The notes under the pieces are model-generated. The model ran no database searches and was not told the origin of the DNA. It saw only the letters and a program-made list of their open reading frames with translations. A stretch of 12,350 nucleotides of DNA from Sphingobacteriaceae bacterium (GTDB lineage: Bacteria > Bacteroidota > Bacteroidia > Sphingobacteriales > Sphingobacteriaceae): positions 1 through 12,350 of the forward strand of contig JANWIB010000149.1 in assembly GCA_025450155.1 (NCBI GenBank). The letters run 5' to 3'. This document shows, piece after piece, positions 6,346-12,350 of this stretch. The stretch's first letter is position 1. Each line of letters begins with the position of its first letter. Position numbers and translations under genes: made by a program.

Positions 6346-7869
6346 ATGCAAGAGAAAATCCTCATCCTTGACTTCGGATCGCAATACACCCAATTAATTG
6401 CCCGCAGGGTTAGAGAGCTAAATGTTTACTGCGAAATTCATCCTTATAATCATTTTCCTGAAGTTGACCCAGCAGTCAAAGGAATTATTTTTTCCGGAAG
6501 TCCCTATTCTGTTCGCCAGAAAGATGCTCCACAAATAGATTTTCGTCAATTTCATCTTCCTGTATTGGGAGTATGTTATGGAGCGCAATATATGGCACAG
6601 CATTCCGGGGGCGAGGTAATTCCATCCACTACTCGCGAATACGGGCGGGCCAATCTTCAATACATTCAGGAAAATAGCCCGTTGTTAAAGGAAATTCCTC
6701 CACACTCACAGGTTTGGATGTCTCACGGAGATACCATTGCTGAAATTCCGGATGAATTTGAGGTAATAGCCAGTACAGATAACGTAAAAGTTGCTGCCTA
6801 TCAAATTAAGGGTTCTAAAACATATGGAATACAGTTTCACCCGGAAGTAACACATAGTACAGATGGCAAACAATTGTTGGAGAACTTTTTAGTGGATATT
6901 TGCGGATGCAGGCAAAATTGGACTCCTGATTCTTTTATCGAAACCACCATTGCTTCGCTTCGCGAAAAAATTGGAAATGATAAGGTAGTTTTGGGCTTAT
7001 CGGGTGGAGTTGATTCTTCTGTAGCGGCAGTTTTATTGCATCAGGCAATTGGAAAAAACCTGCATTGCATATTTGTTGATAATGGTTTGCTAAGGAAAAA
7101 TGAATTTGAGCAAGTACTCGATTCCTATAAACATATGGGACTCAATGTTCGGGGAGTTAATGCAAAAGATCGTTTTCTAAGCCAGTTGGCTGGTATAAAA
7201 GACCCGGAACAGAAAAGAAAAGCTATCGGGCGAGTGTTTATCGAAGTATTTGATGATGCTGCACACGAGGTTCAGGATGTGAAGTGGCTGGGCCAGGGTA
7301 CCATTTATCCAGATGTAATCGAATCGGTATCGGTAAAAGGGCCTTCTGCTACTATAAAATCGCACCATAATGTTGGCGGATTGCCGGATTTTATGAAGTT
7401 AAAAGTAGTGGAACCATTGAATACACTTTTTAAAGATGAAGTCCGCAGAGTGGGTAAAGCGTTAGAAATAGGCCCTGTCATTTTAGGCAGACATCCTTTT
7501 CCTGGTCCGGGTTTAGCCATCCGCATCTTGGGAGAAATAACTCCTGAAAAAGTGACTATTCTTCAGGAAGCGGATGCCATTTATATGAATCATTTAAAGT
7601 CATCAGGCTGGTACGATAAGGTGTGGCAGGCTGGAGCAATCTATCTGCCCGTGCAATCAGTAGGCGTGATGGGCGATGAACGTACTTACGAAAATGTGAT
7701 TTGCTTAAGAGCAGTTGGTTCTGTAGATGGCATGACGGCCGATTGGAGCCATTTGCCTTATGAATTGTTGGCTAAGATTTCTAACGAAATCATCAATAAT
7801 GTTAAAGGAATTAACCGGGTAGTTTATGACATCAGTTCCAAACCACCGGCAACAATAGAATGGGAGTAG
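6346..7869 (+). CDS. guaA: GMP synthase (glutamine-hydrolysing)
   Basis: Converts XMP to GMP using ATP and glutamine-derived ammonia, releasing AMP and PPi: the last step of de novo GMP synthesis, in the cytosol. From the ATG at 6346 it is 507 residues. The N-terminal class I glutamine amidotransferase domain starts ILILDFGSQYTQLIARRVRE. Its triad is Cys77 (GVCYGAQ) with His165 and Glu167 (GIQFHPEV). The ATP-pyrophosphatase domain has the P-loop LGLSGGVDSSV (about 217-227). The C-terminal dimerisation domain contains GRHPFPGPGLAIRILGE and ends KPPATIEWE, the normal family terminus. The frame is also open from a TTG at 6340, but the family N-terminus and the promoter box overlapping that TTG favour 6346. 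The gene is complete with all catalytic residues. Confidence 0.97.
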   Translation: MQEKILILDFGSQYTQLIARRVRELNVYCEIHPYNHFPEVDPAVKGIIFSGSPYSVRQKDAPQIDFRQFHLPVLGVCYGAQYMAQHSGGEVIPSTTREYGRANLQYIQENSPLLKEIPPHSQVWMSHGDTIAEIPDEFEVIASTDNVKVAAYQIKGSKTYGIQFHPEVTHSTDGKQLLENFLVDICGCRQNWTPDSFIETTIASLREKIGNDKVVLGLSGGVDSSVAAVLLHQAIGKNLHCIFVDNGLLRKNEFEQVLDSYKHMGLNVRGVNAKDRFLSQLAGIKDPEQKRKAIGRVFIEVFDDAAHEVQDVKWLGQGTIYPDVIESVSVKGPSATIKSHHNVGGLPDFMKLKVVEPLNTLFKDEVRRVGKALEIGPVILGRHPFPGPGLAIRILGEITPEKVTILQEADAIYMNHLKSSGWYDKVWQAGAIYLPVQSVGVMGDERTYENVICLRAVGSVDGMTADWSHLPYELLAKISNEIINNVKGINRVVYDISSKPPATIEWE

Positions 7870-7931
7870 TGGAATGGATTTACGAATTACGATTTTAATG
7901 TTACCCTTCGGGTAGAAATACAGTCGAAAAA
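7870..7931. other. Short guaA-methyltransferase spacer with small hairpin
   Basis: Sixty-two bases containing TTTACGAATTACG-type AT-rich sequence and a small stem TACCC/GGGTA (7902-7906 and 7910-7914 around by a 3-base gap). No T-run follows the stem, so I do not read it as a terminator. The two flanking genes could share a transcript. The TTACGAATTACG pattern recalls short intergenic repeats common in Bacteroidota, but no second copy is visible in this window. Confidence 0.3.
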
Positions 7932-9116
7932 TTGGAAATACGGAATTTAAAATTCGCCAGATTGGAGGCGCAATTAAAAACCTTCTTGCGTATTCTGAAT
8001 GCTTACCAGGATGATATGCCTTTGGCCAAATTCCTCCCTGGATTTTTTCGTGAAAACCGGCAAATGGGGGCAAACGATCGCCGGACTGCCAGTCGATTTA
8101 TCTATAATTATTTTCGTTTAGGAAATGTATCTTTTAATCTTGCGGTAGAAGAACGCTTGTTTTTAGCAGAGTTTTTATGTAGTAATTCAGCTAATTCTTT
8201 TTTGTCGCATTTTAAACCTGATTTTGCGGAAAGGTTAGCGCTTTCTCTGGATGAAAAACTTGCTTGGTTAGGGCTGCAGGTGCCTGGGTTTAATTTGGAA
8301 GACGTATTCCCATCTCATCAGCATCTATCTGATGGGGTAGATAAACAGCAATTTCTGAAATCTTTTTTTTTACAACCCGATTTGTTTATTCGCCTGCATC
8401 CTGGTAAAGAAAAATTGGTAAAAGCAAAATTGGCAGAAGAAGGAATATCATTTGAACAAGAAAACGATTTTTGTTTACGGTTACCTAATGGAACGAAGCT
8501 CGATCAACTATTCGCGAATGAAAAGCCCTTTGAAATCCAAGACCTTTCTTCGCAAAGAACCGGCAATTTTTTTCAGCCCTCTAAATATGAGTATTGGTGG
8601 GATGCCTGCGCTGCATCTGGTGGAAAATCACTATTGCTGTTTCATCAACAACCGGATATTAAATTGGTAGTTTCTGACGTACGCGAAAGCGTTTTAGAAA
8701 ATTTGGATGAACGTTTTGCTCTAGCCGGACTGAAAAAATATCAGAAGAAAATAGTAGATCTTACCCAGAACCCACAACCATATTTGCATCATTATGAATT
8801 TGACGGTATAATTTTAGATGCGCCATGTAGTGGGTCTGGAACATGGGGGCGGACACCTGAAATGATTAACCAGTTTCATGAGCATAAGATATTACAATTT
8901 CAGAAGCTACAGCGAACAATTGCTGCCAATGTAGTCAAATACCTGAAACCAGGTAAACCATTGATTTACATTACTTGCTCTGTGTTTAAAGAAGAGAATG
9001 AGCAGAATGTAAACTTTTTGATGGACGAATTGGGACTGAAGCCCGAAAAAAAAGAACTTCTAAAAGGCTACACTACAAAAGCAGATACGCTATTTGTGGC
9101 GAGATTAATCAAATAA
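7932..9116 (+). CDS. RsmB/NOP2-family RNA (cytosine-5) methyltransferase
   Basis: An S-adenosylmethionine-dependent RNA m5C methyltransferase of the Fmu/Sun/NOP2 family, probably acting on rRNA. At up to 394 residues it carries an N-terminal NusB-like helical part (QMGANDRRTASRFIYNYFRLG, about residues 44-64, in which NDRR is typical). The catalytic domain has motif X EIQDLSSQ (201-208), the SAM-binding loop WDACAASGGKS (223-233), motif IV DAPCSGSGTWGR (296-307) with Cys299, and motif VI YITCS (346-350) with the nucleophile Cys349. Both catalytic cysteines are present. No ATG fits: in-frame candidates are TTG at 7932, TTG at 7962, and an ATG near 8013 that would remove conserved N-terminal sequence. 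I use 7932 with doubt. The exact target base and whether it equals RsmB or RsmF are unclear. It ends 22 bases before the converging marC gene. Confidence 0.88.
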   Translation: MEIRNLKFARLEAQLKTFLRILNAYQDDMPLAKFLPGFFRENRQMGANDRRTASRFIYNYFRLGNVSFNLAVEERLFLAEFLCSNSANSFLSHFKPDFAERLALSLDEKLAWLGLQVPGFNLEDVFPSHQHLSDGVDKQQFLKSFFLQPDLFIRLHPGKEKLVKAKLAEEGISFEQENDFCLRLPNGTKLDQLFANEKPFEIQDLSSQRTGNFFQPSKYEYWWDACAASGGKSLLLFHQQPDIKLVVSDVRESVLENLDERFALAGLKKYQKKIVDLTQNPQPYLHHYEFDGIILDAPCSGSGTWGRTPEMINQFHEHKILQFQKLQRTIAANVVKYLKPGKPLIYITCSVFKEENEQNVNFLMDELGLKPEKKELLKGYTTKADTLFVARLIK

Positions 9117-9138
9117 TTTTACTAAATATTTCCTCAAA

Positions 9139-9717
9139 TTATAATCCTGTATTATTTCTAAATAGCTTAATCGCAATAGCTAAAAGAATAATTCCAAAAG
9201 CTTTACGCAATATGTTTAAACCTGATTTTCCTAATAGACTTTCCAGTCGGGCTGTGTTTTTTAATACGATATACACAAATAGCATGTTTAACAGAATGCC
9301 TACCACAATATTTTGGGTGGCATATTCGCTTTTTAAAGATAATAGGGTAGTCATAGTTCCTGCACCGGCAATTAGGGGGAATGCCAAAGGAACGATAGAA
9401 ATACTTTCTGGAATTTCTTCTTTGAAAAAATTAACCCCGAGAATCATTTCCATAGCGATAAAAAAGATGACAAAAGAACCAGCGATAGCAAAAGATTGAA
9501 CATCCAGATCGATAAGATCTAATAGTTGATCTCCAAGGAAGAGAAAGAGAATCATTAGTATAGTTGCTACCAAGCTGGCTTTTTCAGACTGTATATGTCC
9601 TGCTTTTTTGCGTAAAGAAATAACAACAGGGATAGCACCCAAAATATCAATGATCGCAAAAAGGACCATTGTTACAGAAATGATTTGCTTATGGTCAAAG
9701 CGAAGATATCTAATCAT
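9139..9717 (-). CDS. MarC-family integral membrane protein
   Basis: A 192-residue inner-membrane protein of the MarC (YhgN/YchE) family, with about six hydrophobic segments. Family signatures are LFAIIDILGAIPVVI (about residues 19-33, the FxxxDPxGxxPV motif) and PLAFPLIAGAGTMTTL (about 111-126, the PLAxPLIAGPG motif, here with Ala for Pro). The biochemical role of the family is unsettled; the old link to multiple antibiotic resistance in E. coli MarC was not supported later. It converges with the methyltransferase gene across 22 bases, too short for a standard terminator. Upstream it is cut off from the permease by a hairpin terminator and has its own -7 box, so it is probably a single-gene transcript. 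Confidence 0.9.
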   Translation of the reverse strand: MIRYLRFDHKQIISVTMVLFAIIDILGAIPVVISLRKKAGHIQSEKASLVATILMILFLFLGDQLLDLIDLDVQSFAIAGSFVIFFIAMEMILGVNFFKEEIPESISIVPLAFPLIAGAGTMTTLLSLKSEYATQNIVVGILLNMLFVYIVLKNTARLESLLGKSGLNILRKAFGIILLAIAIKLFRNNTGL

Positions 9718-9739
9718 GGATGATGTGATTTGATTTTGC

Positions 9740-9747
9740 CAAATATA
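9740..9747 (-). promoter_or_regulatory. TATATTTG, candidate -7 element of marC
   Basis: On the minus strand this reads TATATTTG, an exact TAnnTTTG match, 22 bases before the marC ATG. It sits between the permease terminator and marC, exactly where an independent promoter is needed. A TTTTTTG run lies upstream, but its distance (about 26 bases) is longer than usual for a -33 element. Confidence 0.5.
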
Positions 9748-9775
9748 GCGGAATAACTAATTTGACTTATAAACA

Positions 9776-9806
9776 AAAAAGGTTCCGAATGTTTCGGAAC
9801 CTTTTT
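9776..9806 (-). terminator. Intrinsic terminator of the permease gene, 14-bp stem
   Basis: Arms at 9776-9789 and 9793-9806 are exact reverse complements (core GGTTCCGAA/TTCGGAACC) around a TGT loop, with A/T runs on both sides. On the minus strand it begins 17 bases after the permease stop codon and ends with a T-run, so it should stop transcription before marC. The symmetry would let it work on the plus strand too. Confidence 0.88.
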
Positions 9807-9823
9807 ATGGTAGTACGATTTAA

Positions 9824-11287
9824 TTAGTCTATAATTTTTTCGTTAACAACAGCTTTAATTTTGCTGTGTTTGCGCCCGTATGCGAAGTATATAATTACCC
9901 CCAAAGCCATCCAAACAAATAAGCGGATCCAGCTTTGGCTTGGTAGGGAGTACATCAGATAAACACAAACTAAAATACCCATGACAGGTACAAATGGTAC
10001 CCAGGGAGTTCTGAATGGGCGAACAGCATGTGGTAACGTTTTTCGCATAACCATTACACCGATGCATACGAGTACAAAGGCAAATAAGGTACCGATACTT
10101 ACCATGTGTCCCAAGTCGGATACGGGAACGAGGCCTGCAAATAAGCTCACAAAAACTAAAAAAAACAAGTTTGTTTTCCAAGGGGTGTGGAATTTTTTGT
10201 GGATTGAACTGAAGAATTTTGGCAATAAACCATCTTTAGCCATGCTGTAAAACACGCGGGACTGCCCCATTAACATTACCAGGATAACGGAAGTATAACC
10301 TGCAAGGATTGCAATGATTAGCGCATCTTGTAAAAATGTATACCCTGTTTTTGCAAATGCAGTAGCAGCAGGTTTGGCATCGCCGGCAAAATCTTTGTAG
10401 TTTACTAAGCCTGTCATCACGTGTGCGAATAGAACGTAAAGAATAGTACAAACGATTAGCGAGCCGAGGATGCCAATTGGCATTCCTTTTTGTGGGTTTT
10501 TAGCCTCTTGGGCTGCTGTTGATACCGCATCAAAACCAATGAAGGCAAAGAATACAACGGCGGCTCCTGTTGAAATACCTGTCCATCCAAAATGCTCAAA
10601 AACTCCGGTATTTGCCGGGATGTAAGGATCATAGTTTGCCGGATTGATATGGCTCCATCCTAAAGTGATGAACATTAATACTACAGCCACTTTAAGAATT
10701 ACCAGAAAGTTATTCATAGTCGCGGATTCATGTGTGCCACGGATAAGCAACAAAGAAAGTACGCAAACAATAAAAATAGCCGGTAAATTTATTATTCCAC
10801 CATTAATGAGGGTTCCATCACCCAATTTTACAGTTTCCCATGGAGAAACTACAAGTTCATGGGGGAGATGGATGCCGTATTTGTTTAAAAACTCCAGTAA
10901 ATATCTAGACCAGCTTACGGAAACGGTGGCAGCACCAAGTGCATATTCAAGCACCAAATCCCAGCCAATTACCCAAGCCATAAACTCGCCCATGGTAGCA
11001 TAAGAATATGTGTAAGCGCTACCTGCTACGGGTATCATGGAGGCAAATTCTGCGTAGCATAAGCCCGCGAATGCGCAAGCAACAGAAGCGAGTACGAAAG
11101 AAATAGTTACTGCGGGGCCTGCATTTTCGGCAGCCGCAATTCCGGTAAGAGAGAAAAGCCCGGCGCCTATAATAGCTCCAATACCTAAGGCAACTAAGTT
11201 AAAACTTGTTAATGAACGTTTTAAATTGCCTTCTCCGCTTGCGCCAGCTTCCAGCAATAATTGTTCAATTGATTTTCTTTGAAACAT
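9824..11287 (-). CDS. APC-superfamily amino acid permease, CAT/YfnA type
   Basis: An inner-membrane amino acid transporter of the amino acid-polyamine-organocation superfamily, 487 residues, with about 12 hydrophobic segments. The first membrane helix carries the broken-helix substrate motif GIGAIIGAGLFSLTG (35-49). ENAGPAVTISFVLASVACAFAGLCYAE and FASMIPVAGSAYTYSY follow, then GWDLVLEYALG, all as in YfnA and the cationic amino acid transporter branch. A further landmark is FFAFIGFDAVSTAAQEAKNP, in which the Glu of the AQEAKNP segment is strongly conserved. Substrate specificity cannot be read. The N-terminus MFQRKSIEQLL fits close relatives. The gene lies 61 bases downstream of hppA in the same orientation. 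A candidate promoter is in that gap and a strong terminator follows. Confidence 0.93.
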   Translation of the reverse strand: MFQRKSIEQLLLEAGASGEGNLKRSLTSFNLVALGIGAIIGAGLFSLTGIAAAENAGPAVTISFVLASVACAFAGLCYAEFASMIPVAGSAYTYSYATMGEFMAWVIGWDLVLEYALGAATVSVSWSRYLLEFLNKYGIHLPHELVVSPWETVKLGDGTLINGGIINLPAIFIVCVLSLLLIRGTHESATMNNFLVILKVAVVLMFITLGWSHINPANYDPYIPANTGVFEHFGWTGISTGAAVVFFAFIGFDAVSTAAQEAKNPQKGMPIGILGSLIVCTILYVLFAHVMTGLVNYKDFAGDAKPAATAFAKTGYTFLQDALIIAILAGYTSVILVMLMGQSRVFYSMAKDGLLPKFFSSIHKKFHTPWKTNLFFLVFVSLFAGLVPVSDLGHMVSIGTLFAFVLVCIGVMVMRKTLPHAVRPFRTPWVPFVPVMGILVCVYLMYSLPSQSWIRLFVWMALGVIIYFAYGRKHSKIKAVVNEKIID

Positions 11288-11334
11288 AAAGTTTAGTTAA
11301 GATGTTTTATGTGTTTGTAATTGAAGTTTAACCT

Positions 11335-11342
11335 CAAACGTA
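11335..11342 (-). promoter_or_regulatory. TACGTTTG, candidate -7 element of the permease gene
   Basis: Minus-strand TACGTTTG matches TAnnTTTG exactly and lies 47 bases before the permease ATG, in the gap after hppA. No clear -33 TTTG is found at the usual distance, which would fall inside the hppA 3' end. A single 8-base match with two free positions can arise by chance, so this is tentative. Confidence 0.38.
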
Positions 11343-11348
11343 ATTAAT

Positions 11349-12350
11349 TTATTTTACTTTATTAACTGAATTCATTGCGTTTATTATTTCAATACGTATT
11401 TCCTTTTTTATCTCCGATTTCATGCTTGTTTCAACTTGACGTTCGGAAATGTGAGGAGCAATAATCAATGAAACGATTGACATCAATTTAATTAGGATAT
11501 TCATGGAAGGCCCCGAGGTATCTTTAAATGGATCCCCAACGGTATCGCCTGTAACCGACGCTTTATGCGGTTCTGATTTTTTATAATGCATTTCACCGTC
11601 AATTTCTACTCCTTTTTCGAACGATTTTTTCGCGTTATCCCAAGCACCCCCTGCATTAGATTGGAACATTCCCATCAAAACACCTGATACGGTTACTCCG
11701 GCTAGTAATCCTCCTAAAACCTCCGGGCCGAAAGAAAAACCTACGATAAGAGGAACAGTGAGTGCAATTGCTCCAGGGAGCATCATTTCGCGGATGGAAG
11801 CCTTTGTAGAAATAGCTACGCATTTTTCATATTCGGGCTTCGCTTTATATTCCATAATTCCCGGAATTTCCCGAAACTGGCGACGAACTTCCTGAACCAT
11901 GTCCATAGCAGCACGGCCTACTGCAGCTATCGCTAATGAGGAGAAAATGTAAGGAATCATCCCCCCAACGAAGAGGCCTGCAAGTACATTGGCTTTATAA
12001 ATGTCAATCCGATCAATTCCGGCAATGCCCACAAAAGCTGCAAAGAGCGCTAAAGAAGTTAAAGCAGCCGAAGCAATGGCAAAACCTTTTCCTGTAGCCG
12101 CAGTGGTATTCCCAACGGCATCCAGATTGTCTGTGCGATGACGAACTTCTTCGGGCAACTGGCTCATTTCCGCGATCCCGCCCGCATTATCTGCAATAGG
12201 TCCAAAGGCATCAATAGCCAATTGCATAGCCGTAGTGGCCATCATACCGGCAGCGGCAATGGCTACTCCGTACAGACCGGCAAAATGATACGAACCATAT
12301 CTCCCAGAGGCTAAAACAAGAATTGGAAGAACAGTAGATTCCATCCCTAC
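11349..12350 (-). CDS. hppA: Membrane pyrophosphatase (PPi-driven ion pump), C-terminal part
   Basis: The C-terminal 333 codons of a membrane-bound pyrophosphatase that couples PPi hydrolysis to H+ or Na+ pumping. The frame stays open to the window edge and the full family is about 700 residues or more, so an apparent ATG at 12344 is internal. Landmarks, counted from that Met: FGPIADNAGGIAEMS (47-61), the DNLDAVGNTTAATGKGFAIASA segment (72-93), QSNAGGAWDNAKK (228-240) and the signature GDTVGDPFKDTSGPS (266-280). In NTTAATGKG the key position is Ala with Gly three later, as in K+-dependent enzymes, not Lys/Thr as in K+-independent H+ pumps. Ion choice depends on residues outside the window. 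A charged tail of about 30 residues follows the last membrane helix. Confidence 0.95.
   Translation of the reverse strand, partial: VGMESTVLPILVLASGRYGSYHFAGLYGVAIAAAGMMATTAMQLAIDAFGPIADNAGGIAEMSQLPEEVRHRTDNLDAVGNTTAATGKGFAIASAALTSLALFAAFVGIAGIDRIDIYKANVLAGLFVGGMIPYIFSSLAIAAVGRAAMDMVQEVRRQFREIPGIMEYKAKPEYEKCVAISTKASIREMMLPGAIALTVPLIVGFSFGPEVLGGLLAGVTVSGVLMGMFQSNAGGAWDNAKKSFEKGVEIDGEMHYKKSEPHKASVTGDTVGDPFKDTSGPSMNILIKLMSIVSLIIAPHISERQVETSMKSEIKKEIRIEIINAMNSVNKVK

Noticed and set aside
7902..7914. TACCC/GGGTA hairpin as a guaA terminator
   Set aside because: Stem of only about 5 bp, no T-run on either side; insufficient for an intrinsic terminator.
7705..8073. 122-codon open frame on the minus strand
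   Set aside because: Overlaps the conserved guaA C-terminus and the methyltransferase N-terminus; no protein-family features.
9212..9499. 95-codon plus-strand open frame
   Set aside because: Antisense to marC, including its conserved PLAFPLIAGAG segment.
10644..11003. 119-codon plus-strand open frame
   Set aside because: Antisense to conserved permease segments; no motif and composition unlike a real protein.
11321..11337. Hairpin after hppA as a terminator
   Set aside because: Minus-strand RNA could form six pairs with one G-U wobble and a 5-base loop, but there is no T-run and the stem is weak.
1..12350. Defence system, CRISPR, mobile element, toxin-antitoxin or biosynthetic cluster
   Set aside because: No transposase, integrase, nuclease, repeat-spacer array or modular synthase is present; the confidently assigned coding regions are housekeeping enzymes or transporters.

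Overview
The window looks like an ordinary chromosomal stretch from a member of the Bacteroidota, possibly Chitinophagaceae or Sphingobacteriales; I cannot fix the genus. The case rests on four things: moderately AT-rich DNA, start codons without Shine-Dalgarno sequences, several upstream matches to the Bacteroidota -7 promoter element TAnnTTTG, and protein variants typical of the phylum (a TPGADTMYI LysE-type exporter, a paired M16 peptidase, a Fmu/Sun-type RNA methyltransferase). I see no rRNA, tRNA, CRISPR array, insertion sequence, phage gene or defence cassette.

Layout. From 126 to 3484 (+) there are two secreted M16 peptidase subunits with complementary active-site motifs, followed 16 bases later by a LysE/RhtB exporter. 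From 3620 to 5639 (+) a tight two-gene glycolytic unit encodes a class I (DhnA-type) fructose-bisphosphate aldolase and a PfkB-type phosphofructokinase, 4 bases apart. A symmetric GTGTGA-N8-TCACAC element lies just upstream. From 5640 to 6002 is a gene-poor spacer with a strong bidirectional hairpin terminator. A 64-residue protein on the minus strand (6003-6197) is divergent from guaA. guaA (6346-7869, +) has a TATCTTTG element only three bases before its ATG, suggesting a leaderless mRNA. It is followed by an RsmB/NOP2-family RNA (cytosine-5) methyltransferase, 7932-9116 (+), with a probable TTG start.

The right-hand third is on the minus strand: a MarC-family membrane protein (9139-9717), an APC-superfamily amino acid permease (9824-11287), and the C-terminal part of a membrane pyrophosphatase, hppA, cut by the window edge (11349-12350). 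A perfect 14-bp hairpin separates permease from marC, and a TATATTTG box sits between that hairpin and marC.

Functionally this is housekeeping: envelope proteolysis, efflux, the fructose 1,6-bisphosphate step of glycolysis, GMP synthesis, RNA modification, amino acid uptake and PPi-driven ion pumping. PPi is a product of GMP synthetase and of biosynthesis generally, and HppA consumes it, but nothing suggests the genes form one dedicated system. I found no convincing undescribed system. The points most worth a second look are the palindrome before the aldolase gene, the leaderless guaA promoter, the small FlbD-like protein and the unexplained 5640-5867 spacer.
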